Source: DASQZK01 sp963771005 | GTDB lineage: Bacteria > Bacteroidota > Bacteroidia > Bacteroidales > GCA-2748055 | Assembly (NCBI GenBank): GCA_963771005.1 | Contig: CAVYRO010000010.1 | Span: 62,001-126,000, forward strand | Reading direction: 5' to 3' | Length of the DNA: 64,000 bases | In this document: positions 42,049 to 51,700 of the stretch, one piece after another | Position numbering within the stretch: position 1 is the stretch's first letter | Layout: each line of letters starts with the position of its first letter | Position numbers and translations under genes: made by a program | The notes under the pieces: model-generated | What the model saw: the letters and a program-made list of their open reading frames with translations, nothing else | What the model was told of the DNA's origin: nothing | Database searches by the model: none

Positions 42049-42873
42049 TTAATCCTCCTCGCGGCAACATGCCATGGATTCTTTGGAAACGAACAATGTT
42101 CCGACATCTTTGCCCGCCAGCAGGTCATGGATGATGTAAGGATCAGATCCGTTGGTAATCACCACATCCACCTCCCTTTCGATACAATGTTTTGCTGCCA
42201 GCAGTTTGGAGGTCATACCGCCGGTCCCGAAATTCGATTTATTGTCGTAAACGCAGGCTTTCAGCTCATCGGTCAGCTCGGTAACCTTCGAGATAAGCCG
42301 CGCCGATTCATTCTCTTTGGGATCACTGGTGAACATCCCGTCGATATCACTGAGGATAACAAGAAGATCTGCCTTGACCAGCGTCGCCACTGTCGCTGAG
42401 AGGGAATCATTGTCGCCGAATTCGATCTCCTCGGTCGATACCGTATCGTTCTCATTGATAACGGGAATAATCCCCATATCCAGGAGTTCATTGATCGTAT
42501 TCCTGGCATTCCTGCGGCGGACCGTGTTCTCAATCCCGTCCCTGGTAAGTAAAACCTGGGCTACCGTAAGATTGTATTCTTCAAAAAATTTATCATAGAT
42601 CTTGATCAGTTCCGCCTGGCCTATGGCAGCCAGGGCCTGTTTCATGATCTTGTCCTCCGGCTTTTTATCCATTCCCACCTTTCCTGCTCCCGCGGCAATC
42701 GCTCCCGAAGATACGAGGATGACCTGGCGACCTTCATTGTGAATGTCGGCAATTACCCGCACCAGTTTTTCAATCCTCATCAGGTTCAACCGGCCATTAC
42801 TGTGTGTCAGCGAGGATGAGCCTATTTTAAGGACTATTTTTTGCTTAGTAATTAATTGCTTACGATGATTCAT
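42049..42873 (-). CDS. proB: Glutamate 5-kinase, short form without PUA domain
   Basis: First enzyme of proline synthesis. The 274-residue protein covers only the amino-acid kinase domain, with KIGSSSLT at the start, SSGAIAAGAGKVGM, VINENDTVS, FGDNDSLSA and the ATP-site region GTGGMTSKLLAAKH. The C-terminal PUA domain of the 367-residue E. coli enzyme is absent, as in several other lineages. Its start overlaps the argH stop by 4 bp (ATGA), so the two are coupled. Confidence 0.95.
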   Translation of the reverse strand: MNHRKQLITKQKIVLKIGSSSLTHSNGRLNLMRIEKLVRVIADIHNEGRQVILVSSGAIAAGAGKVGMDKKPEDKIMKQALAAIGQAELIKIYDKFFEEYNLTVAQVLLTRDGIENTVRRRNARNTINELLDMGIIPVINENDTVSTEEIEFGDNDSLSATVATLVKADLLVILSDIDGMFTSDPKENESARLISKVTELTDELKACVYDNKSNFGTGGMTSKLLAAKHCIEREVDVVITNGSDPYIIHDLLAGKDVGTLFVSKESMACCREED

Positions 42874-44222
42874 CTCACTTCTTTCTTTAAACTCTGAATA
42901 AATCTTTCCTGGAAGGTGTTGTATTTCTCAAGCTGAAAACCATGAATGATCCGCTCCAGTTTACGGATGATCCTTTCATTGGAAAGATTTCCAATGCTGC
43001 CGGTATGTGTTGTCTTTACCCGGGAGCCGGGCCTGAAGCGTCCCTTGTCAATCTCTGCTGCCACCTGCACATAAGCATCCCGGAAAGGAACACCCTTCTT
43101 CACTTTTTCATTTATGGCGTCAACACTTCCGATATACTGGTAAATCTCGTTATCCATGATCCCTTCCCTCATCTGAAGTCCGGGTATGATAAACGACATC
43201 ATGAGAAGGCATTCCTTCATTTCGGAAATAGCGGGGAAACAGATTTCTTTCAGGAGTTGAAAATCCCGGTGATACCCGGAAGGCAGGTTATTGATGACCG
43301 ACATGACCTCGAATTCCTTCGACTGGATGCGATTGCACCGCGCCCGGATCAGTTCGAGAACGTCGGGATTTTTTTTATGCGGCATGATGCTGGAACCAGT
43401 GGTTAATTCCTCGCTAAGAGTGAGGAAGTTAAAGTTCTGGCTCATATACATCACCAGGTCCATAGCCATTTTGGAAAGTGTATATGCGAGGGCGGAAAGG
43501 GCTGTCGTCAGGAATTTTTCCGTCTTTCCGCGTGCAAGCTGTGCATTGACGGCATTGATATGAAGATCGTCAAACTCGAGCAGGTTGCCGGTAAGGTCAC
43601 GGTCCACCGGGAAGGAGGAACCGTAGCCGGCTGCCGAACCGAGCGGGTTGAGATTGATGTAGCGGAATACACCGCTGACGATCATGAGATCTTCCGCCAG
43701 GGCTTCCGCATAGGAACCGAACCAAAGCCCGAAGGATGAGGGCATGGCTACCTGGAAATGAGTATAACCCGGGATAAGGATATCCTTTGTCTCTTCACTT
43801 TTTCTGACAAGCGTACGGATGAGCTCCCCGGTGATACTGGTGATGTCTGTCAGTCTATCCCTGTAGAATAATTTCAGGTCGGTTAATACCTGGTCGTTCC
43901 GGGAACGTGCGGTGTGGACCTTTTTGCCGGCTGATCCAAGATTTTCGGTGAGGATGGTTTCCACCTGCGAGTGAATGTCTTCAACTCCTTCGCGGATGGT
44001 GAAACTCCCGTCTTTTATATCCTGGTATATATCGAGGAGCCCTTTGAGAATGTCGTTTTTTTCTTCAGCGGTGATCAGAGAAACAGCATGAAGCATCCTG
44101 ACATGAGCCATTGATCCGATGACATCGGATGAGGCGATCTGAAGATCAAGTTCGCGGTCTTTCCCCGATGTGAACTCGATAATGCCGGCGTTTATCTGTT
44201 GACCTTTTTCCCAGAGCTTCAT
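42870..44222 (-). CDS. argH: Argininosuccinate lyase
   Basis: Last step of arginine synthesis, splitting argininosuccinate into arginine and fumarate. The 450-residue protein has the superfamily signature GSSIMPHKKNPDVLE near residue 280, the DVHSQVE-type segment as EDIHSQVETILTE, and HTARSRNDQVLTDLKL. The length is normal. It overlaps argE upstream and proB downstream by 4 bp each, which marks tight operon structure. Confidence 0.96.
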   Translation of the reverse strand: MKLWEKGQQINAGIIEFTSGKDRELDLQIASSDVIGSMAHVRMLHAVSLITAEEKNDILKGLLDIYQDIKDGSFTIREGVEDIHSQVETILTENLGSAGKKVHTARSRNDQVLTDLKLFYRDRLTDITSITGELIRTLVRKSEETKDILIPGYTHFQVAMPSSFGLWFGSYAEALAEDLMIVSGVFRYINLNPLGSAAGYGSSFPVDRDLTGNLLEFDDLHINAVNAQLARGKTEKFLTTALSALAYTLSKMAMDLVMYMSQNFNFLTLSEELTTGSSIMPHKKNPDVLELIRARCNRIQSKEFEVMSVINNLPSGYHRDFQLLKEICFPAISEMKECLLMMSFIIPGLQMREGIMDNEIYQYIGSVDAINEKVKKGVPFRDAYVQVAAEIDKGRFRPGSRVKTTHTGSIGNLSNERIIRKLERIIHGFQLEKYNTFQERFIQSLKKEVR

Positions 44223-45277
44223 ATTGTGAAATCAATTAATAAATTATAATACAAGTCAATAGCATCGAGGATCTGTGCTTTTTCTATATATTCATCGGCC
44301 TGGTGCGATAATTCCGAATTACCGGGACCGAATTTAACCGAAGGTGCCGGGATAAGCGCCTGGTCAGACATCGTCCGGGATCCGAAGGTTTTAATACCGA
44401 GTTTACCCGCTTTTTTCACCAGGGGATGGGCGGTGTCAATGAAGGATGATCTGAGCCGTAACGACCGGGGTTTGACTTCCGACTCCAGCTCGTGCTGAAG
44501 CAGATCGGCGACTTCCTCATTACTGAAATTTTCGTTCGTACGCACATCGACAACAAACTTGCATAAATCCGGGATCACGTTGTGCTGATACCCTCCTTCG
44601 ATCTGGGTAACCTCAAACTGGATTTCGCCCAGGAATTCCGAAGGCCGCCCGGGAGCCAGCTGACCGATCCGTTCGATATCCCGTATCGCCTTCAGTATCG
44701 CATTTTCCCCTTTGCGGTGGGCAACGTGACCGGCCTTCCCGCGGGCAAAACAATCGAAAACGACGAGGCCCCGTTCACATATTGCCATTTCGAGGCCTGT
44801 TGGCTCCCCGACAATAGCCAGGTCGATCTTCCCGAGATCGTCAATGACCGAAGTAATTCCTTTTTCACCCGAACTTTCCTCTTCGGCCGAAATCAGGAGG
44901 ATAAGATTGTATTGCCTGTCCTTTTCACGCATCAGTTCCAGAAAAGCAAAGATCAGGGAGACCACTGATCCGCCGGCATCGCTGCATCCCAGTCCGTAGA
45001 TGAGGTCATCCGTTTCCTCGGGGAGATACGGGTCCATTGTCCATCCGGCTACGGGTTTAACCGTGTCCATGTGGGAATTGAGAAGAATGACGGGGAGTGC
45101 GGGATTTATTATCGATTCACACCACAGGTTGCTATGTTTGCGTTTGACAGTCAATCCCTTGTTTTTCAGCCATTCTTCGAGAAAATGGCTGAGAAGGGCT
45201 TCTTCGCCGCTGAGCGAAGGGATGGCGATGATCTGTTTCATCAGCGAAAAGACCTGGCTATGTTCGGTATTCTTCAT
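44219..45277 (-). CDS. argE: M20 deacylase, N-acyl-ornithine deacetylase type
   Basis: Zinc-dependent M20 peptidase-family deacylase of 352 residues. Zinc ligand motifs are LNSHMDTVKP, YGLGCSDAGG, SAEEESSGEKG and, near the end, KFGPGNSELSHQADEY. Position between proC and argH points to removal of the acyl group from N-acyl-ornithine. In Bacteroidota the acyl group can be succinyl rather than acetyl, which sequence alone does not settle. DapE-like or other M20 activities are the alternative. It overlaps proC and argH by 4 bp each. Confidence 0.9.
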   Translation of the reverse strand: MKNTEHSQVFSLMKQIIAIPSLSGEEALLSHFLEEWLKNKGLTVKRKHSNLWCESIINPALPVILLNSHMDTVKPVAGWTMDPYLPEETDDLIYGLGCSDAGGSVVSLIFAFLELMREKDRQYNLILLISAEEESSGEKGITSVIDDLGKIDLAIVGEPTGLEMAICERGLVVFDCFARGKAGHVAHRKGENAILKAIRDIERIGQLAPGRPSEFLGEIQFEVTQIEGGYQHNVIPDLCKFVVDVRTNENFSNEEVADLLQHELESEVKPRSLRLRSSFIDTAHPLVKKAGKLGIKTFGSRTMSDQALIPAPSVKFGPGNSELSHQADEYIEKAQILDAIDLYYNLLIDFTI

Positions 45278-46077
45278 TTAACCTTTGTGATCTCGTTGTA
45301 CGATGTAATGATCCCCTTGATCAGGGCTGAACTCAGTCCATTATGCTCCATCTCGTTCAGACCGGCGATGGTGCAGCCCATGGGTGTCGTTACCTTATCG
45401 ATTTCCGTTTCCGGGTGATTGCCGGATGACAATAGCAGCCGGGTTGCTCCCTTGGCTGTTTGCGCGGCGATAAGCTGGGCTTCGCTGGCATGGAAACCGA
45501 CCTGGATACCGCCCTGCGATGCCGCCCGGATATATCGCATAAAAAAAGCGATCCCGCAGGCAGCCAGTATGGTGGCTGCGGGCTGAAGTTTTTCCGAAAT
45601 CTGGAGAACTTCCCCGCATAGGGCAAAATATTCCCTGACTGTTAACAGGGCATCCAGGTCGTCGTCATTTGCAGAAAGGCAGGTCATGGATTCTCCCACT
45701 GCTATTGCCGTGTTGGGCATCGCGCGTACAAGCGACAATTTTTTCCCCGCCATCCCTTCAATTTCCTCGATGGTGAAAGCAGATACCACCGATACGAGGA
45801 TCTTTTCCTTCCCGAGCACGGGTGAAATTTCTTTTACCACAGCTTCTAGCTGGCGCGGAAGGACCGCAAGGATGATGATCGAAGAATTTTTTGCGGCCGT
45901 AACATTATCCGATGAAACCCTCACACCCAGGGTTGTGAATTCGGAAAGCAGCTGGGTCTTGCGCCGTGTGATCGAAATGTTGCCGGCATGGATCTTACCG
46001 GAAGCCAGCAAACCTTTCAAGATGGCTGTTCCGATGTTTCCGCCGCCGATAATTGCAATTTTTTTCTCGTAGCTCAT
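45274..46077 (-). CDS. proC: Pyrroline-5-carboxylate reductase
   Basis: Final enzyme of proline synthesis. The 267-residue protein opens with the dinucleotide motif AIIGGGNIGTAILKGL and has LVRAMPNTAIAVGESMTC in the middle. The C-terminal helical part has AAQTAKGATRLLL and DKVTTPMGCTIAGLNEME, the family signature. It lies 43 bp after argG and overlaps argE. Location within the arginine genes rather than with proAB is a known Bacteroidota arrangement. Confidence 0.95.
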   Translation of the reverse strand: MSYEKKIAIIGGGNIGTAILKGLLASGKIHAGNISITRRKTQLLSEFTTLGVRVSSDNVTAAKNSSIIILAVLPRQLEAVVKEISPVLGKEKILVSVVSAFTIEEIEGMAGKKLSLVRAMPNTAIAVGESMTCLSANDDDLDALLTVREYFALCGEVLQISEKLQPAATILAACGIAFFMRYIRAASQGGIQVGFHASEAQLIAAQTAKGATRLLLSSGNHPETEIDKVTTPMGCTIAGLNEMEHNGLSSALIKGIITSYNEITKVK

Positions 46078-46120
46078 GGTTGTAATTTGTGATCATGGAT
46101 AAGGTGTGACCAGTATTTTA

Positions 46121-47329
46121 TCATAAGAGACTGTCTTTTTCTTTTTCGTTGATCGTGTAGAAGATCCTGGCCGGGTTTGACATTATCGTCGTAAAACCTT
46201 TTACGTCATTCCCGTCCCAGGATAGACTTTCCTCGCCATATTTGGCAAACTGTGAACTCATGAGATCATGCGGGCTTTCAATACCCGAAACCGAATAGCT
46301 GTAGGGCCGGAGCCTGATCTGAACCGTACCGGTTACATACCGTTGCGAATTTTCCAGAAAGGCTTCGATATCACGCATCACCGGATCCAGGAATTGTGCT
46401 TCATGCACGAAGATGCCATACCAGTTTCCAAGCTGTTCTTTCCAGTATTGCTGCCATTTTGAAAGAACGTGTTTTTCAAGGTGGTAATGGGCATCGATGA
46501 TGATGCGGGCGGCAGCGGCCTGGAATCCGATCCTTCCTTTTATGCCGATGATGGTCTCGCCGACATGCATGTCGCGGCCGACAGCCCAGGGTGCAGTCAA
46601 TTTGTCGAGCTGCCTGATCAGTTCTGTCTTACTTTCAAAGGCACTGCCGTTCAGGGTATCGACTTCCCCCTTTTTAAATCCCAGGCTGATCGATTCGCTT
46701 CCTTCCTTTTCTTTCTGATCGATAAATGCTTCCTCCGGAAGTTCACGATCGGAAGTAAGCGTTTCTTTCCCGCCGACACTCGTTCCCCACAGGCCCTTGT
46801 TCAAGGAATAATCCTTCTTTTCCGCCTTGTATTTGAAGCCGTGCTTCAGCATATACTCAATCTCTGCCTCGCGGCTGATGGAGAGATCCCGTATCGGTGC
46901 AATGACGTCGATTTCGGGGGCGATGATACGGAAGACGGAATCGAAACGGACCTGGTCGTTCCCCGCACCGGTGGAACCGTGAGCAATACGGGTTATTCCT
47001 TCCTTCCGTGCATACTCCACGATTTTCAAGGCCTGGAATGTACGTTCCGAACTTACCGATACCGGGTAATTACGGTTCCTGAGTACATTCCCGTAAACCA
47101 GGTAACGAATGCAGCGGTTATAGTATTCTTCCTGCGCATCGATTGCCGTATGTTTTGCCGACCCGTACTGAAGGGCTTTCTTTTCGACGGATGCCAGTTC
47201 ATCCTCGCTGAAACCCCCGGTGTTCACAATAACCGTGTGAACCTCATAGTTTTTTTCCTTTCCAAGGTAAATTGTGCAGAATGAGGTGTCCAAACCACCG
47301 CTGAAGGCAAGAACGATTTTTTCTTTCAT
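46121..47329 (-). CDS. argG: Argininosuccinate synthase
   Basis: Joins citrulline and aspartate using ATP. The 402-residue protein has the P-loop LAFSGGLDTSFC at the start, IAHGSTGAGNDQVRFD, SVGGKETLTSDRELPEEAF and a C-terminal helical domain. The sequence is nearer the shorter, type 1 form than the E. coli one. The open frame extends 42 bp upstream, but ATG at 47329 gives the normal start MKEKIVLAFSGG. It is third in the operon, after argR and the acyltransferase. Confidence 0.95.
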   Translation of the reverse strand: MKEKIVLAFSGGLDTSFCTIYLGKEKNYEVHTVIVNTGGFSEDELASVEKKALQYGSAKHTAIDAQEEYYNRCIRYLVYGNVLRNRNYPVSVSSERTFQALKIVEYARKEGITRIAHGSTGAGNDQVRFDSVFRIIAPEIDVIAPIRDLSISREAEIEYMLKHGFKYKAEKKDYSLNKGLWGTSVGGKETLTSDRELPEEAFIDQKEKEGSESISLGFKKGEVDTLNGSAFESKTELIRQLDKLTAPWAVGRDMHVGETIIGIKGRIGFQAAAARIIIDAHYHLEKHVLSKWQQYWKEQLGNWYGIFVHEAQFLDPVMRDIEAFLENSQRYVTGTVQIRLRPYSYSVSGIESPHDLMSSQFAKYGEESLSWDGNDVKGFTTIMSNPARIFYTINEKEKDSLL

Positions 47330-47417
47330 TAGCTGATCATATTTTTTAAAAAAGCAAATAGACCTGCGCATCGCGGCAGGTCAGGTTATAAGTTTTGATC
47401 CGGGTTAATCCCGCAAA

Positions 47418-48011
47418 TTATGTAACAATGGTGATCTTCTGTGATTTGAGCTTACCTGCATCCGCTTCCTTATCCTGTTTCACCGGATCGAGGAGCATAG
47501 CTGTACACAGGCAGTGAGTCCTGCGGGTTCTTACGAGTATGTCATAATAGGGACACGACTCGCAACCTTTCCAGAATTCATCATCGTCGGTTAGCTCTGA
47601 GAAGGTGACCGGCCGGTAACCGAGGTCACTGTTGATCTTCATAACGGCCAGGCTCGTAGTGAGCCCGAATAGTCTGGCACCCGGGAAATGATTCAGGGAA
47701 AGGTGCATGGCCTTCTCCTTGATGGCTTTGGCGAGCCCGTGACCTCTGAATTTATTGGATACAACCAGCCCGGAGTTGGCCACGAATTTATTATGGCCCC
47801 ATGATTCAACATAGCAGAAACCTGCCCATTCACCGCCCTCTGTGACAGCTATGATGGCTTTGCCTTGTAATATCTTGCCATTGATGTATTCGGGGGTACG
47901 TATGGCAATCCCGGTACCCTTATGTTGCGATGCTTCGAAAATGGCATCTACAATATCCTGGACATAAACCAGGTCGGTCACACCGGCACTTTTAACAATG
48001 AATTTTTCCAT
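47418..48011 (-). CDS. GNAT acyltransferase in the arginine operon, candidate N-acylglutamate synthase
   Basis: GNAT-fold protein of 197 residues. The acyl-CoA contact region is VVSNKFRGHGLAKAIKEKAM (about 85-104). An unusual cysteine-rich tail, CESCPYYD...RRTHCLCTAML, contains four close cysteines that could bind metal. No classical argA or argJ lies in the operon. A GNAT here, directly between argR and argG, is well placed to make the N-acylglutamate that starts the pathway. That role is inference from position, since GNAT substrates cannot be read from sequence. It starts 12 bp after argR. Confidence 0.82.
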   Translation of the reverse strand: MEKFIVKSAGVTDLVYVQDIVDAIFEASQHKGTGIAIRTPEYINGKILQGKAIIAVTEGGEWAGFCYVESWGHNKFVANSGLVVSNKFRGHGLAKAIKEKAMHLSLNHFPGARLFGLTTSLAVMKINSDLGYRPVTFSELTDDDEFWKGCESCPYYDILVRTRRTHCLCTAMLLDPVKQDKEADAGKLKSQKITIVT

Positions 48012-48023
48012 TTTTTTAATTTC

Positions 48024-48485
48024 TTAAACTCCCGGCATCACTGCCGACAATTGTTCCAATATCCACTCTTTCCTGGCGCCGTCCCGTGGTATGATCAGTA
48101 TGGTATCATCCCCGGCGATGGTGCCGGCTATCTCCACAATATTCATTGAATCAATAGCCGAAGCAATACTGCTCGCATATCCGGGCAGTGTTTTAAGAAT
48201 GGCCATTCCCTGGGCGAATTCAATCGCAATAATTCCCTCCTGTAAAAAATTTGTCCAGGGAACCGCCTGGGTAGTTGCTTCCGTATCGGGCAGAAAGTAG
48301 ATATACCCTTTTTCATCATCATGGATCTTGGATACCCGCAGGTATCTCAAATCCCGCGACAATGTGGCCTGCGTCATCTCAAAACCATTGTCTTTCAACA
48401 GATGCAGCAATTCCTCCTGGGCCGCTATCTTCTTCCCGCGGATCAGTTTCCTGATCACAAGTAATCTTTCACTCCGGTTCTTCAT
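48024..48485 (-). CDS. argR: Arginine repressor
   Basis: ArgR of 153 residues, a hexameric arginine-sensing repressor. The N-terminal winged helix includes IAAQEELLHLLKDNGFEMTQATLSRDLRYL, with the SR-motif of the recognition helix. The C-terminal oligomerisation and arginine-binding domain has GTIAGDDTILII, with the paired aspartates that contact arginine. It leads the leftward operon. Its own start overlaps one of two tandem ARG-box-like sites, pointing to autoregulation. Confidence 0.95.
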   Translation of the reverse strand: MKNRSERLLVIRKLIRGKKIAAQEELLHLLKDNGFEMTQATLSRDLRYLRVSKIHDDEKGYIYFLPDTEATTQAVPWTNFLQEGIIAIEFAQGMAILKTLPGYASSIASAIDSMNIVEIAGTIAGDDTILIIPRDGARKEWILEQLSAVMPGV

Positions 48486-48521
48486 GTATATTTATACATT
48501 AATTATGCAAATATATACATT
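48483..48521 (-). promoter_or_regulatory. Two tandem ARG-box-like operators over the argR promoter
   Basis: Box 1 (48483-48500, CATGTATATTTATACATT) contains a 16-bp near-palindrome with 7-bp arms. Box 2 (48504-48521, TATGCAAATATATACATT) matches it at 14 of 18 positions. The two 18-bp boxes are 3 bp apart, so centres are 21 bp apart, exactly the classical ArgR tandem layout. The minus-strand -7 box TATATTTG (48508-48515) lies within box 2, and box 1 reaches the argR start codon. Confidence 0.72.
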
Positions 48522-48768
48522 TTATATGATTCAAAGCAAGGTTTCAGGAAAAAAATTGTAATTTTGAAGCGAAATTTAACAATTCAGGCCGGTTGTGGTT
48601 GTGAATAGATGTGCATAATAAAGGAAAGCCCCCTTCTAATCTGCATTTTTCAGGTCTGTAAAATTAGGCTAAGGAAGCGATCTTCCATTGAAAATCAGGG
48701 GCTTTAACATTTTTATAACGCATAATTTGCAATCCAAATACTGATTATCGCTAAAAGTCATTCTTTCC

Positions 48769-51700
48769 ATGGATAAATCAATCAAGAAGATCATACTGCT
48801 AGGCTCGGGAGCGCTTAAAATAGGTGAGGCCGGGGAATTCGACTATTCAGGGTCACAGGCGCTAAAGGCATTACGTGAGGAAGGAGTTGAAACCGTACTT
48901 ATCAATCCAAACATAGCCACGGTACAGACCAGTGAAGGTGTGGCCGACAGGATATACTTCCTTCCGGTGACACCCTATTTTGTCGAAAAGGTCATTGCCA
49001 GGGAAAAACCCGACGGTATTCTTTTATCTTTTGGAGGACAGACGGCGCTCAATTGCGGCGTCGAACTATTCCGGACCGGCATATTTGAAAAATACAACCT
49101 GAGAGTTTTGGGAACCCCTGTCCAGGCTATCATCGATACGGAGGACAGGGAACATTTTATCCAGAAACTGGGCGAAAAGAATATCAGCACGCCCAGATCG
49201 TTTGCCGTCACGAATGTTGATCAGGCGCTAAAAGCGGCCGGAGAACTCGGTTTTCCGATTATTATCCGGGTTGCCTTTACACTCGGCGGGCAGGGGAGCG
49301 GGTTCTGCAGCGACATGGAGGAATTGAGACAGATGGCTGGCAAAGCCTTTTCCTACTCGCCGCAGATCCTTGTGGAAGAGTCGCTCAAAGGTTGGAAGGA
49401 GATCGAATACGAGGTGGTGCGTGACCAGTTCGACAACTGTATTACGGTCTGTAACATGGAGAACTTCGATCCGCTCGGGATACACACCGGTGAAAGCATT
49501 GTCGTCGCTCCTTCACAGACACTCAACAACAGCGAATATCACAAGTTACGGAAGATATCCATAGACCTGATCCGTCATATCGGCATTATCGGGGAATGCA
49601 ATGTTCAGTTCGCCCTGGATCCTGACTCTGAAGATTACAGGGTGATTGAAGTCAATGCCCGGTTATCGCGATCCAGCGCGCTTGCATCCAAGGCCACCGG
49701 TTATCCGCTTGCTTTCATTGCTGCCAAACTGGCCCTGGGGTATGGACTTCACGAGCTTAAGAATTCAATCACGCGTACAACTCCCGCATTCTTCGAGCCT
49801 TCCCTCGATTATATTGTCTGCAAGATCCCCCGCTGGGACCTGAATAAATTCATCGGTGTATCCAAGCTGATTGACAGCAGCATGAAATCCGTGGGCGAAG
49901 TCATGTCCATTGGTAAGACCTTCGAGGAAGTCATACAGAAAGGGCTCAGGATGATCGGGCAGGGGATGCACGGATTTATCGGAAATCATGAACCGGGAGA
50001 AGACAGGGATATTGACAGGGAACTTAGTGAGCCGACGGATATGAGGATCTTCGCCATTGAAGAAGCCTTCGAAAAGGGATATACCGTTGATCAGATCCAT
50101 GACCTGACGAAGATCGATAACTGGTTTCTTTTCAAGTTGAAAAGGATCTTTGACCTGAAAAATGAACTGGCAAAATTCGACACCATTGAAGCCGTTCCTG
50201 CTGAACTTCTGTTGGATGTTAAAATAGCGGGATTTTCCGATTTCCAGATAGGCAGGGTCGTTTACAAAAGGAACGATGACCGGGAAGAAAGTTTGTTGCA
50301 TGTAAGGGAATACAGGAAATCCAGGAACATTCTCCCGGTGGTAAAACAGATCGATACCCTGGCCGCGGAATACCCGGCTAAGACCAATTACTTATACCTT
50401 ACCTACAGTGGCGAAGAGCATGATATCTGCTTTGAGAACGATCAGAAATCGGTCATTGTCCTCGGTTCGGGGGCTTACCGGATCGGAAGTTCGGTGGAAT
50501 TTGACTGGTGCAGTGTCAACGCGTTGAAAACGGTCAATGAGGAAGGGTACAGGTCGGTGATGATCAATTATAACCCTGAAACGGTAAGTACCGATTACGA
50601 TATATGCGACAGGCTGTATTTCGACGAGCTTTCTTTTGAAAGGGTGATGGATATCATTGAGCTCGAGTCGCCCAAAGGGGTCATTGTCTCGATGGGAGGC
50701 CAGATCCCCAATAACCTGGCCATGCGGCTCTACCGGCAGGATGTACCTATCCTTGGCACTTCGCCTGTCTCTATCGACAATGCTGAAAACCGCCATAAGT
50801 TTTCGATGCTCCTCGATAAACTCGGCATTGACCAGCCACGGTGGAAGGAGCTTACAAGCCTCGAAGAGATCAATGACTTTGCGGACATTGTAGGTTTCCC
50901 GGTACTGATCCGGCCTTCCTACGTCTTATCCGGCGCTGCGATGAACGTGGTTTCGAATAAGGAGGAAATGGCCCATTTCCTAAAACTCGCCGCCCGCGTT
51001 TCAAAGCAGTATCCCGTGGTGGTATCGGAATTCATTGAACAGGCTAAGGAGATCGAGATTGATGCCGTATCGAAGGACGGGGAACTTTTCACTTATGCCA
51101 TTTCGGAGCATGTTGAATTTGCCGGTGTGCATTCGGGTGATGCCACCATGGTTTTCCCGCCGCAGAAGATCTATTTTGAAACCGTTAGGCGTATCAAGAG
51201 GATCGCCCGCGACCTTGCAAAAGCACTCGAGATTTCCGGTCCCTTCAATATGCAGTTCCTGGCCAAGGACAATGATATCAAGGTAATCGAATGCAATCTC
51301 AGGGCTTCAAGGAGCATGCCTTTCGTATCCAAAGTTTTAAAAACGAATCTGATAGAGATCGCGACAAAGATCATGCTTAAGATCCCCGTGGAGAAACCTC
51401 AGAAATCGAGCTTCGACCTGGATTACATCGGGATCAAGGCCCCGCAGTTCTCATTCTCAAGACTTAAAAAGGCAGATCCGGTGATCGGCGTCGATATGGC
51501 TTCCACCGGCGAGGTAGGCTGTATCGGTGACAATTTCTATGATGCCGTACTGAAATCGATGCTCTCCGTGGGTTACCGTATCCCCAAAAAGAATATCCTT
51601 CTTTCCACCGGACCCATGCGTTCAAAGGTGGAGCTGGTGAACAGCTGTAAGATGCTTGCCGGGAAAGGATACAATCTTTTTGCCACCTATGGCACGCATA

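Noticed and set aside
46469..47284. 271-codon plus-strand open frame
   Set aside because: Antisense to argG, which is unmistakable; long shadow frames are expected opposite conserved genes of this codon use.
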